This document shows positions 10,846 through 19,456 of a stretch of DNA of 64,000 bases, piece by piece. Under the pieces are notes generated by a model. The model saw only the letters and a program-made list of their open reading frames with translations, did no database searches and was not told the DNA's origin. Every line of letters begins with the position of its first letter. Positions within the stretch are counted from its first letter, which is position 1. The translations under genes and the position numbers were made by a program. Source of the DNA: JANQQZ01 sp039187315 (lineage in GTDB: Bacteria > Planctomycetota > Phycisphaerae > Phycisphaerales > UBA1924); contig JBCCZQ010000006.1 of the NCBI GenBank assembly GCA_039187315.1, forward strand, positions 4,213 through 68,212, written 5' to 3'.

Positions 10846-11223
10846 ATGCCTTGGTGGGCGATCTTGCTGCTGGTGCTTCTCGTGCTGATGCCGATCGTGC
10901 TCTTGCTCAACTGGGGCTTTTCCAAAGCGATCATGAGTGGGAAGCTCTATGGCGACTCGGCGCCCGGCTGGATGCTCGAATGCCGAAGCTGCAAGCAGTG
11001 GCGTCCCGCGGGTGAAGCAGGGATGACCCGGCGGTACGCGGCCGGCAAGAAACTGCAGCTCGTCCGATGCACGGCCTGCAACAACAAGCTGCGGCTTGCT
11101 CTGCTCACCAGAGGCCCAGGGCCCTCGGAACAGCGCACAATCGATCACCGCACCAACGAGACGATCTGGCCTGAGACGATGCCGCCCCGAGCCTCCGGCA
11201 CGCCTACAGCTGCGAAGCCGTGA
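10846..11223 (+). CDS. Small membrane-anchored zinc-ribbon-like protein
   Basis: The 125-residue protein has one N-terminal hydrophobic helix (residues 3-25, rich in Leu/Val). A soluble part then holds two CxxC pairs, CRSC near residue 46 and CTAC near residue 76, spaced as in a zinc ribbon. The tail is basic and Pro-rich. It starts 15 bases after carB with AGGAG before its ATG, so it is likely co-transcribed with carB. No function can be assigned; a metal-binding role is inferred from the four cysteines only. Its last 20 bases overlap the end of the convergent glycosylase gene. Confidence 0.75.
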   Translation: MPWWAILLLVLLVLMPIVLLLNWGFSKAIMSGKLYGDSAPGWMLECRSCKQWRPAGEAGMTRRYAAGKKLQLVRCTACNNKLRLALLTRGPGPSEQRTIDHRTNETIWPETMPPRASGTPTAAKP

Positions 11224-12130
11224 ACGTGCGCCCCGTTGTCTCCCGATCCCACAGGTGCGCGGGGCCACGCTTCTGTTCATAGAAGCGCCAGAGCTCGAAC
11301 CAGTAGCTCTTGAACTTATACGAACCGAACGGCTCGTAATGAGCCTCGAGTTGTTTGACGATCTGGCGGTCCGTCCCGGTCATGCCCAGCGCTGCCTTGC
11401 CGTGGCGCACGGTCTCGGTATCGATCGCCAGCCTCGAATACCGGCCCAGCAGCTGCATGATGTTGCCCGCGGCATACGGCCCGATACCGGGCAGCGTGAT
11501 CAGAAACGCGAAGACCTCGTCGTCGTCGGCTCCGGGGTCCTCGAGCCACGCCTGATCGACCTTGCCTCGCGCGAAAAGCTGGGAAAGCTCGATGATCCTG
11601 CGGTCTCGGTAGCCGACGCGGCAGCGGCCGCGGAGCGTCCCGGGGCGCGTCCGCGCGAGACGCTGGGCCGTTGGAAACGCGCCGCCGCGGCCCGTGTGCC
11701 GGCAGAGCTGCGCGTTCATGTTGATCGTGTTGGGCCACGCGACATTGCAGCTCGTTACGGTCTTGATGACGTCCTCAAACAGCGTCGGCGAACGGAACAG
11801 CCGCGACTGGCCCGAACGTTTCCAGCGGCGATCGACCCGGTGGAACGCCCGGCTCTGAGCGGCGTCCTCACCGAAACGCAGCATCCGTGCAAGCTGGACG
11901 CGAGCCTCCGCCTGCTCGACGCGGGTCAGCCGCCGATCAAAGCCCGCCGCAAGCTCGGACCCCCGCTCGCGTACCACGCAGTTCGCAGGTCCGTCAGCCA
12001 GATGAAGGGCGCGGTGCAGCGTCTGCGACCGGATGTCCCAGTGGTTCGGCGCGAGCAAGAAGTACCCGTACGAGCAGACATCGCGTGCAAGATCAAAGTC
12101 CGTAGGCGGTTTCAGCCGGAGACTGGTCAC
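11204..12130 (-). CDS. HhH-GPD superfamily base-excision DNA glycosylase
   Basis: The 308-residue protein shows the helix-hairpin-helix LPGIGPYAAGNIMQLLG followed by YSRLAIDTETVRHG, where the Asp of IDTE sits at the catalytic position of the HhH-GPD superfamily. The upstream block SPTLFEDVIKTVTSCNVAW is like the AlkA/OGG-type core. It probably removes a damaged base (alkylated or oxidised); which one is not clear from sequence. No iron-sulfur cysteine loop is visible at the C-terminus, which argues against an EndoIII/MutY type. The GTG at 12130 is chosen with GGGCGGGGCG upstream. It lies 17 bases after the GATase gene on the same strand and is likely co-transcribed. Confidence 0.85.
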   Translation of the reverse strand: MTSLRLKPPTDFDLARDVCSYGYFLLAPNHWDIRSQTLHRALHLADGPANCVVRERGSELAAGFDRRLTRVEQAEARVQLARMLRFGEDAAQSRAFHRVDRRWKRSGQSRLFRSPTLFEDVIKTVTSCNVAWPNTINMNAQLCRHTGRGGAFPTAQRLARTRPGTLRGRCRVGYRDRRIIELSQLFARGKVDQAWLEDPGADDDEVFAFLITLPGIGPYAAGNIMQLLGRYSRLAIDTETVRHGKAALGMTGTDRQIVKQLEAHYEPFGSYKFKSYWFELWRFYEQKRGPAHLWDRETTGRTFTASQL

Positions 12131-12147
12131 GCCGCGCCCCGCCCGAC

Positions 12148-12879
12148 CTAGGCCTGCGTCAGCGCATCGAACGGGAACAGGAACGTCGCCATATTCACGC
12201 ACAGGCGGTCGGCGATCTGCGCAAATCGGGCGTAGTGCTGCTGCACCTGCGCCTCGATGTCGGCTTCCGAGACACCCGCGGCGGCCATCAGCTCGGGCTC
12301 CATCGAGGCGAAACGCCGAATCGCCTCGACATCAACCTCAAGGTGGAACTGGAAGCCCAGCGTTCGGTGGCCGGCCTTGAAGATCTGCACCGGGCAGGCC
12401 TGGCTCGATCCGAGGCAGACCGCACCGGGCGGCAGCTCGGTGACATGGTCATGGTGCGTCTGGAACTGCATGCTGTCCCAGGGAATCCCTGCTAGGAGCG
12501 ACTCGGTCTGCGCCGGCACGGGCAGGCTGACCTTGCCGAACCCCCATTCGGGCGTCTCCATCCGCTCGACGCTCCCGCCGAGCGCCTTGGCGATGAGCTG
12601 GTGTCCGAGGCAGATGCCGACGACTGGCAGCTCCGCCTCGTGTGCCGCGCGGAGCAGCTCCATCTCGCGATCCATCCACCCGAAGCTGTCGGTCGCCGCG
12701 GATTGCGGCCCGCCGAGCGTGACGATCGCGTGCACGTCATCCAGATCGCCCGGCACAGAGTCCGGGCTGGTCGGGTGCGCGACACGGCGGATATCGAGCT
12801 TGAAGCCGTGGTCGCGGAGCGTCGCCCCAAGGCGGACGGCGCCGATCGGACCGTGCTGGAGAACGAGGACGTGTGCCAT
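12148..12879 (-). CDS. Class I glutamine amidotransferase-like protein
   Basis: The 243-residue single-domain GATase-1 protein has the nucleophile elbow VVGICLGHQL (Cys near residue 93) and the His/Glu pair in FQFHLEVD near residue 178, giving a complete Cys-His-Glu triad. It resembles the stand-alone GMP-synthase-like group (YfeJ type) rather than the fused GuaA. It should hydrolyse glutamine or a gamma-glutamyl compound; the acceptor is unknown. It is followed 17 bases later by the glycosylase gene, and no GMP synthase or purine gene is nearby. The start ATG at 12879 opens directly with the first beta strand. Confidence 0.85.
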   Translation of the reverse strand: MAHVLVLQHGPIGAVRLGATLRDHGFKLDIRRVAHPTSPDSVPGDLDDVHAIVTLGGPQSAATDSFGWMDREMELLRAAHEAELPVVGICLGHQLIAKALGGSVERMETPEWGFGKVSLPVPAQTESLLAGIPWDSMQFQTHHDHVTELPPGAVCLGSSQACPVQIFKAGHRTLGFQFHLEVDVEAIRRFASMEPELMAAAGVSEADIEAQVQQHYARFAQIADRLCVNMATFLFPFDALTQA

Positions 12880-12991
12880 GGCGCGATGATAGCCGGGCCG
12901 TTGGGCCCCACCGCCGCCGTGAAGCCTCGGTTCTGTGGGCCGGTACTATCCGCAGCGGCTCGGGCCGATGCCGCGACAGGAAAGGAAGCCG

Positions 12992-14491
12992 ATGCGTCAC
13001 GCTCTCACCGCAGCCCTTGGTCTCGCCATGATACTTGCCGCACTGCCGGCCAGCCCGCAATCGGGCAGCCCGGACCGCCGGAGCGTGGTCAAGATCGAGT
13101 CCACCTCGCGCACGCCGAACCTGCTCCAGCCCTGGACACGATCGGCGGCCTCGGTCTCCGGCGGCACCGGTGTCATCCTCGAGGGCAACCGCATCCTGAC
13201 CAACGCCCACGTCGTTGACTATGCCAGCCGCATTCTCGTCCAGCCCCATCAGAGCTCGGACCGATTTGAGGCGAACATCGTCGCCATCGCACGGGGCATC
13301 GATCTGGCGCTGCTCGAGCTCGAGGATGAGGCGTTCTTCGACGAGTACCCCGCGGCAACCCTCAGCGACGAGTTGCCCACCATCGGCTCAACCGTCACCG
13401 CGCTCGGCTACCCGCTCGGCGGCGACGCGATGTCGGTCACAGAAGGCGTCGTCAGCCGCGTCGAGCACACCGGCTACAAGGCAGAGACGCTGGGCCTGCG
13501 GGTGCAGGTCGATGTGGCGTTGAACCCCGGTAACTCTGGCGGGCCCGTCTTCATGGGCGGCACCGTCATCGGCGTGGTCTTCAGCGGCATCCCGTCGGCG
13601 GAGAACATCGGCTACGTCATCCCGACCGACGAGATCCGCATGTTCCTCAACGACGTGGCCGACGGGACGTACCACGGCAAGCCCCGCATCTTCGCGCGGC
13701 TGCAGACCGCCGAGAACGACGCCGTCCGCGACCGGCTCGGGCTCGACCGCGGAACAACCGGCCTGATCGTCACCGCCGAGGGGCCCACGCCCGAGTTGAA
13801 GATCTGGGACGTCATCACCGCCATCGGCGGGCACGACATCGACAACGTCGGCATGATCGACGTGTCCGAGGCCGACGACCTCCGCTTGCACTTCGGCTAC
13901 AAGATCCCGAAGCTTGTGCAAGCCGCGGGCGGCAGCCTCGAGGGTGCGACGGTGCCTGTGACTGTCCTGCGTGCGGGCGAGACGCTTGAGCTCGAGCTCA
14001 CTGTCGCTTCAAGACGCGACGGCCTGATCCGGCCGCTCGACGGCGCGTACCCGTCTTATGTTGTGTACGGCCCGATGGTCTTCACCCCCGCCTACTCAGA
14101 GCTCATGCAGTCCGCCGGACGGGCCGCACTGCTGCTGGCATCGAACAGCAGCCCGCTGATCAACCGCCTGAACGATCTCCGCGAGTCGCCAGACGAAGAA
14201 CTCGTCATCGTGCCAGCACCCTTTTTCCCACACAGGCTGACCAAGGGGTACGAGCTCGGCGTCGTGCCGGTGGTCGAATCCGTCAACGGCACACCCATCA
14301 CGAGCCTGGCCCAGATGGTTGAACTGCTCGAGGCCAACACCGAGGCCTACACAGAATTTACCTTCGCGGGCACCAGCAACGAGACCCTCGTTTTCCGGAC
14401 CGAGGACCTGCGCGAGGCGACCGAAGATGTGCTCGACGACGCCGGCATCCGGCGCCAGGCGTCCGACGACTTGCTCGATCTGCTCCGCTAG
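12992..14491 (+). CDS. Deg/HtrA-type trypsin-like serine protease with PDZ domains
   Basis: The 499-residue protein has a signal peptide (MRHALTAALGLAMILAALPA) and so acts outside the cytoplasm. The trypsin-like domain has all three catalytic residues: His in ILTNAHVVD, Asp in GIDLALLELE and Ser in NPGNSGGPVFMG. A PDZ domain follows (about residues 235-340). A second C-terminal PDZ-like part includes GPMVFTPAYSELM and YELGVVPVVESVNG. This second part resembles the plant-type Deg proteases (Deg2/Deg9 group) more than E. coli DegP. It likely degrades or refolds damaged envelope proteins. AAAGGAAG lies just before the ATG at 12992; a start at 12935 would spoil the signal peptide. Confidence 0.9.
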   Translation: MRHALTAALGLAMILAALPASPQSGSPDRRSVVKIESTSRTPNLLQPWTRSAASVSGGTGVILEGNRILTNAHVVDYASRILVQPHQSSDRFEANIVAIARGIDLALLELEDEAFFDEYPAATLSDELPTIGSTVTALGYPLGGDAMSVTEGVVSRVEHTGYKAETLGLRVQVDVALNPGNSGGPVFMGGTVIGVVFSGIPSAENIGYVIPTDEIRMFLNDVADGTYHGKPRIFARLQTAENDAVRDRLGLDRGTTGLIVTAEGPTPELKIWDVITAIGGHDIDNVGMIDVSEADDLRLHFGYKIPKLVQAAGGSLEGATVPVTVLRAGETLELELTVASRRDGLIRPLDGAYPSYVVYGPMVFTPAYSELMQSAGRAALLLASNSSPLINRLNDLRESPDEELVIVPAPFFPHRLTKGYELGVVPVVESVNGTPITSLAQMVELLEANTEAYTEFTFAGTSNETLVFRTEDLREATEDVLDDAGIRRQASDDLLDLLR

Positions 14492-14618
14492 CACCGACGC
14501 CCCGGGAGAGCCTTGTCAACCCGCTGAGACGGCGCAAGCCTTCTGAAATTTGTCCCGGGTCGCTGGCGGGCTCTGCGCCCCGGGGTAGCGTGCCGATATG
14601 CATCGTCGAGGAGGGTCC

Positions 14619-15302
14619 ATGCACCGCACCGCACGCACCATCGCCGCCGCGACCGCCGCATTGATCGCTGCGCAGGCCTCGGCCACGCCCGAGAACTTCG
14701 ATCTGATCGACCTGAGCTTCGCCGCCGGCGCCGGCGGGATCGCGGAAGGCCTGCCCCTCGGCCCGGACATCGGCTTCGGATTCCTGTTCGACGAAGGCAG
14801 CGGGTCGGTGTCTGCCCAGGAATCCAACACCTTCGGTTCGGCCATGATCACGCTGGACTATGCCGCTCGCGTAGAACAGACCCCCGATTCGCTCGGGCTT
14901 GTGATCGACCTCGATTCCGAGACGACGCTGAGCTTCGACCCCGCCGCGAGCACGGGGCTGATCCAGGCGACCGGCAGCCTCGACTTCATCGAGCTGATCT
15001 TCACGCTCGATCGGCCGCATTTCATCACTGGCAGCGGCTTCGGGTTCGACGTGTTCGGCCTCGGCGGCACGCCCGACGCGGGGCCGGCAGGCAGCCACCC
15101 GATCGAGCTCGGTAGCGGTTCGTATCGCATCAGCCTGTCGAGCGGGATCGCCGTCGCGGACTACTCGGCAACGCCCGGTATCGGTGAAGGCACCTTCATT
15201 GACAGCCGAACGCTCCGCATCGATCTGAACGCGGTGCCCGCACCCAGCGGCGCGGGCTTGCTCGCCCTTGCGGGCCTTGCCGTGGCGCGTCGGCGGCGCT
15301 GA
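14619..15302 (+). CDS. Secreted protein with C-terminal sorting-type tail
   Basis: The 227-residue protein has a signal peptide ending ASA near residue 22 and a beta-rich, Gly/Asp-rich body without recognised catalytic motifs. Its end has the order of PEP-CTERM-like signals: VPAPSGAGLLALAGLAVARR, then Arg residues to the stop. In exosortase/rhombosortase systems such tails are recognised and cleaved at the membrane. No sortase gene is in this window. A strong ribosome site GAGGAGGG precedes the ATG at 14619; an ATG at 14598 is in frame but lacks one. It stands alone between the Deg protease and the convergent methyltransferase gene. Confidence 0.75.
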   Translation: MHRTARTIAAATAALIAAQASATPENFDLIDLSFAAGAGGIAEGLPLGPDIGFGFLFDEGSGSVSAQESNTFGSAMITLDYAARVEQTPDSLGLVIDLDSETTLSFDPAASTGLIQATGSLDFIELIFTLDRPHFITGSGFGFDVFGLGGTPDAGPAGSHPIELGSGSYRISLSSGIAVADYSATPGIGEGTFIDSRTLRIDLNAVPAPSGAGLLALAGLAVARRRR

Positions 15303-15314
15303 TCGGGCTCGCGC

Positions 15315-16043
15315 TCAAGCATCCGGCAGCAGCGGGAACAGCCCGATCGTCGCATCGTGCGCACCGAGATAGTCACGCCTGAAGATCGACCGCGTCCCGG
15401 CATCCGCGAAATGCCGAAGCATCTCGAGCGCATCGAAACGATGCGCCGGGCCGGTGTCGCTGTTCTCCGGTGCGCCCAGCCCGGCGCTGAGAAAATTGAA
15501 CACAACGCCGCCAGACCGATCGGCACGCCCGGACCCGTTGGCATCCACAGATCGGAGCACCGCGCGGTGCGCACGCTCGATGACCCCTGTCGCGCCGGCG
15601 ACCTCGAACGTGTTCAGCGATCCAGAGAACACGAACACGCACCCGGGGGAAGACGCCGCGAGACGGTCGAAGAGCGCATCGTCCTGTGCGAAATCCGCCT
15701 CGATGACCGCGTCGCGCTGGAAACCCAGCCCTGGCATCCTCGCCCGGCTCGCCGCGGCTAGCTCCGGCACACCTTCGACACCGATATACCCGCCAACCTC
15801 CAGACCTATGGACCGGATCCAGCCCGCCAGATCCGCGACCCCGCAGCCGATATCAATGACGGTCCGGCCCTCCAGCCGCAGGATCGTGCCGAGCTCGGTC
15901 GGGCCCGCGAGCCCTGTCGCCGCGACCTCGAGCAGCACCTTGAACCGGATCTCCTGGTACGCCTTGTTCCGCCACAGAAGAGCGTCGAACCCCGGACCGC
16001 TGGCCTCGACCGCACGCCGATAGGGCTCGAGCGGCTCGGGCAT
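15315..16043 (-). CDS. SAM-dependent methyltransferase, class I
   Basis: The 242-residue protein has the class I SAM-binding motif I as TVIDIGCGVADLAGWI (about residues 61-76) and the acidic end of strand beta2 in GYIGVEGVPE. Later strands carry VIEADF and GCVFVFSGSLNTF. The N-terminal RRAVEASGPGFDALLWRNKA is typical of small bacterial methyltransferases. The substrate is unknown. It is the last gene of a long minus-strand run, 30 bases after the PfkB-type kinase. Confidence 0.75.
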   Translation of the reverse strand: MPEPLEPYRRAVEASGPGFDALLWRNKAYQEIRFKVLLEVAATGLAGPTELGTILRLEGRTVIDIGCGVADLAGWIRSIGLEVGGYIGVEGVPELAAASRARMPGLGFQRDAVIEADFAQDDALFDRLAASSPGCVFVFSGSLNTFEVAGATGVIERAHRAVLRSVDANGSGRADRSGGVVFNFLSAGLGAPENSDTGPAHRFDALEMLRHFADAGTRSIFRRDYLGAHDATIGLFPLLPDA

Positions 16044-16073
16044 CGCTGGCGTTCTCCCTTGCGAAAGCCTCGC

Positions 16074-17000
16074 TCAGAGCCGAAGCATGTCGGCGAACGT
16101 CTCGAACCGCTCGCCGAGCTGGTCGGCGTTCAGCGAAGAGAGCCGCTCGAGGCTGAACGTCTCGATAGTGAAGCTGGCCATGACGGTGCCGTGCGCGAGC
16201 GCGGTCTTGAGGGTCTCGGCCGACCGGACCGTCTGGTTCTGGCTCGCGAGGTAGCCCATCATGCCACCGGCGAACGTATCACCCGCGCCCGTCGGATCGA
16301 CGACATCATCGGTCGGGAAGGCCGGCATAGCCCCGATGCCGATGCCGTGCGCCTCGCGGATGGCGAACAGGCAGCCGTGCTCGCCCTTCTTGACAACCAC
16401 GAACGTCGGTCCCATCTCGAGGATCTTCTTCGCGGCCGCGACCGTGTTCTTCAGCCCTGTGAACTGCTCAGCCTCGTCGAAGTTCAGCACCAGGCCATCG
16501 ACCTTGCCGCAGAGCGTTTCCAGCTCAGGCCGAGCGGTCTCGATCCACAGGTCCATCGTGTCGGCGACCGCGAGCCTGCGATCCGGCAGCTGCTCGAGCA
16601 TGCCAAGCTGCACCGCTGGGTGCGTGTTGGCAAGGAAGACGCTCCTGGAGTCTCGGTAGCCGTCGGGGATCGCCGGCGGTTCCTCGACGAGCACGTTCAG
16701 ATCCGTGAACGTCGTCTCCCGCTGGTCCATGTTGTCGAGGTACTTGCCACCCCAGCGGAAGGTCTTCGAGCCCGACCGCGTCTCGAGCCCGTCCAGATCG
16801 ATGTTCGCGTAGCGCTCCAGCTGCTGGCGGTGCTCGGGCGGGAAGTCGTCCCCCACAGCGGCCACCACGCGCACAGTCGTGTGCTGCTGAGCCGCGGCGG
16901 CGAAGTATGCGCACGAACCGCCGAGCACGCCCTCACGCTTCTCGCCCGCGGGCGTCTCAACCGTATCCATCCCGACCGTTCCGGTGACAATCAAACTCAT
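16074..17000 (-). CDS. PfkB/ribokinase-family carbohydrate or nucleoside kinase
   Basis: The 308-residue protein has the two PfkB signatures: an N-terminal glycine block EGVLGGSCAYFAAAA (about residues 24-38) and the C-terminal anion hole VDPTGAGDTFAGGMMGY, in which the Asp of GAGD is the catalytic base. Family members phosphorylate sugars, adenosine or related alcohols with ATP. The specific substrate cannot be read from sequence. The ATG at 17000 is chosen because it starts directly at the first beta strand; a TTG at 17033 would add 11 non-conserved residues. It lies between the MCE-protein gene (43 bases upstream) and the methyltransferase gene, but those neighbours do not suggest a pathway. 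Confidence 0.85.
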   Translation of the reverse strand: MSLIVTGTVGMDTVETPAGEKREGVLGGSCAYFAAAAQQHTTVRVVAAVGDDFPPEHRQQLERYANIDLDGLETRSGSKTFRWGGKYLDNMDQRETTFTDLNVLVEEPPAIPDGYRDSRSVFLANTHPAVQLGMLEQLPDRRLAVADTMDLWIETARPELETLCGKVDGLVLNFDEAEQFTGLKNTVAAAKKILEMGPTFVVVKKGEHGCLFAIREAHGIGIGAMPAFPTDDVVDPTGAGDTFAGGMMGYLASQNQTVRSAETLKTALAHGTVMASFTIETFSLERLSSLNADQLGERFETFADMLRL

Positions 17001-17042
17001 GCGATGACTGTAGCCGTGCTGCTTCCGGCGCAACGGCCGGCG

Positions 17043-17978
17043 TCATTCGGGAGCGATCGCTACGCCGAGCTGGATGTCTGGCTCCCACCGCAACCAGGAC
17101 GGCTCGGCCCGCGCGGCCAGCTCGAACTCGGCACCCGCCTCGGCGAGCTCGCCGAAGCGCGTGGGCGTGGCCATGGCCACAGCGCCGCGTAACACGCTGT
17201 CAAGCGAAGACGCCTCGAGCGAGATCCCGCTGAACCAGCCGACCTCGACACCCACGCCCCCGGTGTCCCAGAACCGGCTGTCGTCGCGCACCAGCGCACG
17301 GTACGCGAGGTTGATCTCCGCCTCGATCCGCACGTGCGTCGCGTCGGGCGCCAGGCCCACGCGACGCACCAGCCCGATCGGCATGCCCCGGTAGAGCACC
17401 GGCGAGCCCGGCGAGGCCGTGCCAGCCGAGCCCGCCACGAGCACGATCGGGTGCCCGGGGGCCTCGAGATCGACACCCATGGGCGCAGACGGCTTGCCCT
17501 CGAACCGCCGAGCCACCGGCCCACCGGGGTCGCCGGGAAGGACCGCGATGTACCGCGGCCCGATGATCGTTTCGAGCCCCTCCACCCCCTGCAGGCTGAC
17601 CTCCGGCCGAACCACCCAATACCGCGACCCCTCGACAGCCAGCCCCCTGGCGTGCGGGGCAAGCTCCGCCTCGACATCGACAGCCTCGAGATCCTCCGTC
17701 AGCCGGACCGATCGCACCACACCGACGCTGATCCCCCGGTGCACGATCGATGCGCCCGGCTCGATCGACTGAGCATCGTCGAAGCGGATCACGATCGTCG
17801 GCCCGCGCTCGCGGTTGACCTGGACAAAGAGCACCACGATCAAAGCCGTGACCGCCAAGACCGGCAGCAGCCACGCGAGGCTGACACGCGAGGGCTGCCG
17901 CACGATGCGGGCCTCGGGCGGACCATCAGGCTCGGGCTCCCGTTTCGGCTCGGCTCGGTTGTCAGGGCCCTCGCTCAT
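17043..17978 (-). CDS. pqiB: PqiB-like MCE-domain lipid-transport protein
   Basis: The 311-residue protein has a short charged cytoplasmic N-terminus, one membrane helix (about residues 32-52, SLAWLLPVLAVTALIVVLFV), and two MCE modules with the family pattern: PGASIVHRGISVGVV and PGSPVLYRGMPIGLV. MCE proteins of the PqiB/YebT/MlaD group form hexameric rings and tubes that carry lipids across the periplasm. E. coli PqiB has three MCE modules, so this is a shorter version. Its ATG overlaps the pqiA stop in ATGA, giving a coupled pqiAB pair. The longer open frame upstream is only the antisense-like continuation into pqiA. Confidence 0.85.
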   Translation of the reverse strand: MSEGPDNRAEPKREPEPDGPPEARIVRQPSRVSLAWLLPVLAVTALIVVLFVQVNRERGPTIVIRFDDAQSIEPGASIVHRGISVGVVRSVRLTEDLEAVDVEAELAPHARGLAVEGSRYWVVRPEVSLQGVEGLETIIGPRYIAVLPGDPGGPVARRFEGKPSAPMGVDLEAPGHPIVLVAGSAGTASPGSPVLYRGMPIGLVRRVGLAPDATHVRIEAEINLAYRALVRDDSRFWDTGGVGVEVGWFSGISLEASSLDSVLRGAVAMATPTRFGELAEAGAEFELAARAEPSWLRWEPDIQLGVAIAPE

Positions 17979-18604
17979 GCCGGCCGACCCGCGCTGCCGA
18001 ACCCGCCCTCGAATCGCGGGTCTTCCCAGATCGCGTGCGGGTCGAAGCTCATCGACGCCAACAGACTCAGCACCACGACCGCGCCGAACACGACCACGCC
18101 CGGCCCGGGCGTGACCGTCACGAGATCGCCGAGCTTGACCGCCGCAACCAAGACCGCCACCAGCAGCACATCGAGCATGCCCCACCGCCCGATGAATTCC
18201 ACTGCGTGGTACGTGGCCGCTCGGTGCGAGGACGACAGCAGCCGTCCCCCCATCGTCAGCATGAACAGCGCCGACAGCTTGGCAATAGGCGTCACGATTG
18301 AAAAGAACAGCACCGTGAGCCCGACGAACAGGTACCCCTCGGCCAGCAGATCGATCATGCCCGACCAGATGGATGCGACCGACTCATGCCCGAGGCGCGT
18401 CAGCGTCATCACGGGTAATACGAGCGCGAACGGGTAAAGGATCAGACCCGTCGTGGCGAAAGCGGCGGTCCGCGACGAGGCACCGGGTTTTGTGCCGTGG
18501 CGGATCACCGAGCCGCAGCGAACACACCTCGCGACGTGCCGCTCCGGAACGTCACCAACAGTGTGGACCAGACCGCATGTTGCGCAAGCGCGGAGCGATG
18601 GCAT
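17975..18604 (-). CDS. pqiA: PqiA-like integral membrane protein
   Basis: The 209-residue protein begins with a zinc-ribbon-like element (CATC near residue 7, CVRC near residue 27) and then has four membrane helices. The third region carries GRWGMLDVLLVAVLVAAVKL, the signature block of paraquat-inducible protein A. In E. coli PqiA partners with PqiB and PqiC in lipid transport between the membranes. Here only one PqiA repeat is present, against two in E. coli. It is coupled to pqiB by an ATGA overlap. The ATG at 18604 opens the zinc-ribbon directly. Confidence 0.88.
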   Translation of the reverse strand: MPSLRACATCGLVHTVGDVPERHVARCVRCGSVIRHGTKPGASSRTAAFATTGLILYPFALVLPVMTLTRLGHESVASIWSGMIDLLAEGYLFVGLTVLFFSIVTPIAKLSALFMLTMGGRLLSSSHRAATYHAVEFIGRWGMLDVLLVAVLVAAVKLGDLVTVTPGPGVVVFGAVVVLSLLASMSFDPHAIWEDPRFEGGFGSAGRPA

Positions 18605-18656
18605 GCCGCGAGTCTAATCTCTTCAGCCGATCAACGCTCCGGGGCTCGCGGCAGGA

Positions 18657-18866
18657 TCAGGCCGAGTGCGCGTAGGGCGTGAACCGATCGCACGAGCTGA
18701 TCGGGGCGACCCGCAGGCCGGCCGTGGTCAGCTCCGGGTGGCCGCACTCCTCGATGGCGTCGGCCGGGGCCTCTCCTTTGATGCGGATCTGGATGACGCG
18801 CTCGCCGGCCTCATCGCCGCCGAAATGAGCACATTTGCCGCACTGACCGTCGTCAACCTTCAGCAT
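18657..18866 (-). CDS. 69-residue four-cysteine protein
   Basis: This small protein has cysteines at positions 9, 12, 41 and 59 in the arrangement CGKC...ECGHP...SSCDRF. That spacing suggests one metal site (zinc or an iron-sulfur cluster); I do not recognise the family. The body between is rich in Glu/Asp with one predicted beta strand (RVIQIRIK). A near-perfect ribosome site AGGAGGT stands 7 bases before the ATG, supporting strong translation. It sits between the DUF4259 gene (168 bases upstream) and pqiA (52 bases downstream). The 168-base upstream gap has no other gene that I can see. Confidence 0.75.
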   Translation of the reverse strand: MLKVDDGQCGKCAHFGGDEAGERVIQIRIKGEAPADAIEECGHPELTTAGLRVAPISSCDRFTPYAHSA

Positions 18867-19034
18867 CGTACACCTCCTGAGTTCCGTAGTTGTTTACGAC
18901 ACACATCGGCCACGGGATGCTGAGAAGACGTCTCGATTGCTCGTTGAGACCCGGCCGCAAGGAAGTCGGTGTTTCGTCCGAAAAAACACGGAATCGATGA
19001 CGCCTATGAGCAACGAGTCACGTGAAGCCCGGCC

Positions 19035-19424
19035 TTATGGCCAAGCATCCAAAATGGGCTGCACCTGAGCCCGCCACTCGTCCAGGTGCCCGGCTTCATT
19101 GTGAAGCTCCGCAAGCTCGGAGTTGGGGTCGTACATGACCCGATGGATGAGGGTACGCAGGTACGCCTGTTGATCGCGATTCAGTTCCGTACGCACCTTG
19201 GCCAACATCCACGTTCGATCGTCATCAATCGCGACACCGGTCACCAAGACACCCATGGCAATCGCGATTTCCCCAGTGGACGCTTCGAGAAACCCGTCTT
19301 CGGACTCGATCTCATCCTTGATCTCGGCGAGCAGGCGCGCGACCGAGTCTGCATCCTCTTCGATATCAGCGACGACATCAGCGGCAGCATCGTTCTCAAG
19401 CGGTCCGAGCCCCCAGGTTCCCAT
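19035..19424 (-). CDS. DUF4259-type protein
   Basis: The 129-residue protein opens MGTWGLGPLENDAAADVVAD, the characteristic start of DUF4259 proteins, in which a Gly-Trp-Gly-rich N-terminus leads into an acidic helical domain. It has no signal peptide or membrane helix and is strongly acidic. Function is unknown for the family. The ATG at 19424 has GAGG 8 bases upstream; an upstream in-frame start at 19478 overlaps glnS and adds residues not typical of the family. It begins 32 bases after the glnS stop. Confidence 0.8.
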   Translation of the reverse strand: MGTWGLGPLENDAAADVVADIEEDADSVARLLAEIKDEIESEDGFLEASTGEIAIAMGVLVTGVAIDDDRTWMLAKVRTELNRDQQAYLRTLIHRVMYDPNSELAELHNEAGHLDEWRAQVQPILDAWP

Positions 19425-19456
19425 CGAAACCCTCACCCGACAATGCAACCGACAAC

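Noticed and set aside
18867..19034. Small RNA or tRNA gene in the gap between the four-Cys protein and DUF4259
   Set aside because: I could not fold a cloverleaf or find a promoter and terminator pair. The only structure is a weak GTGTTT/AAACAC arm pair.
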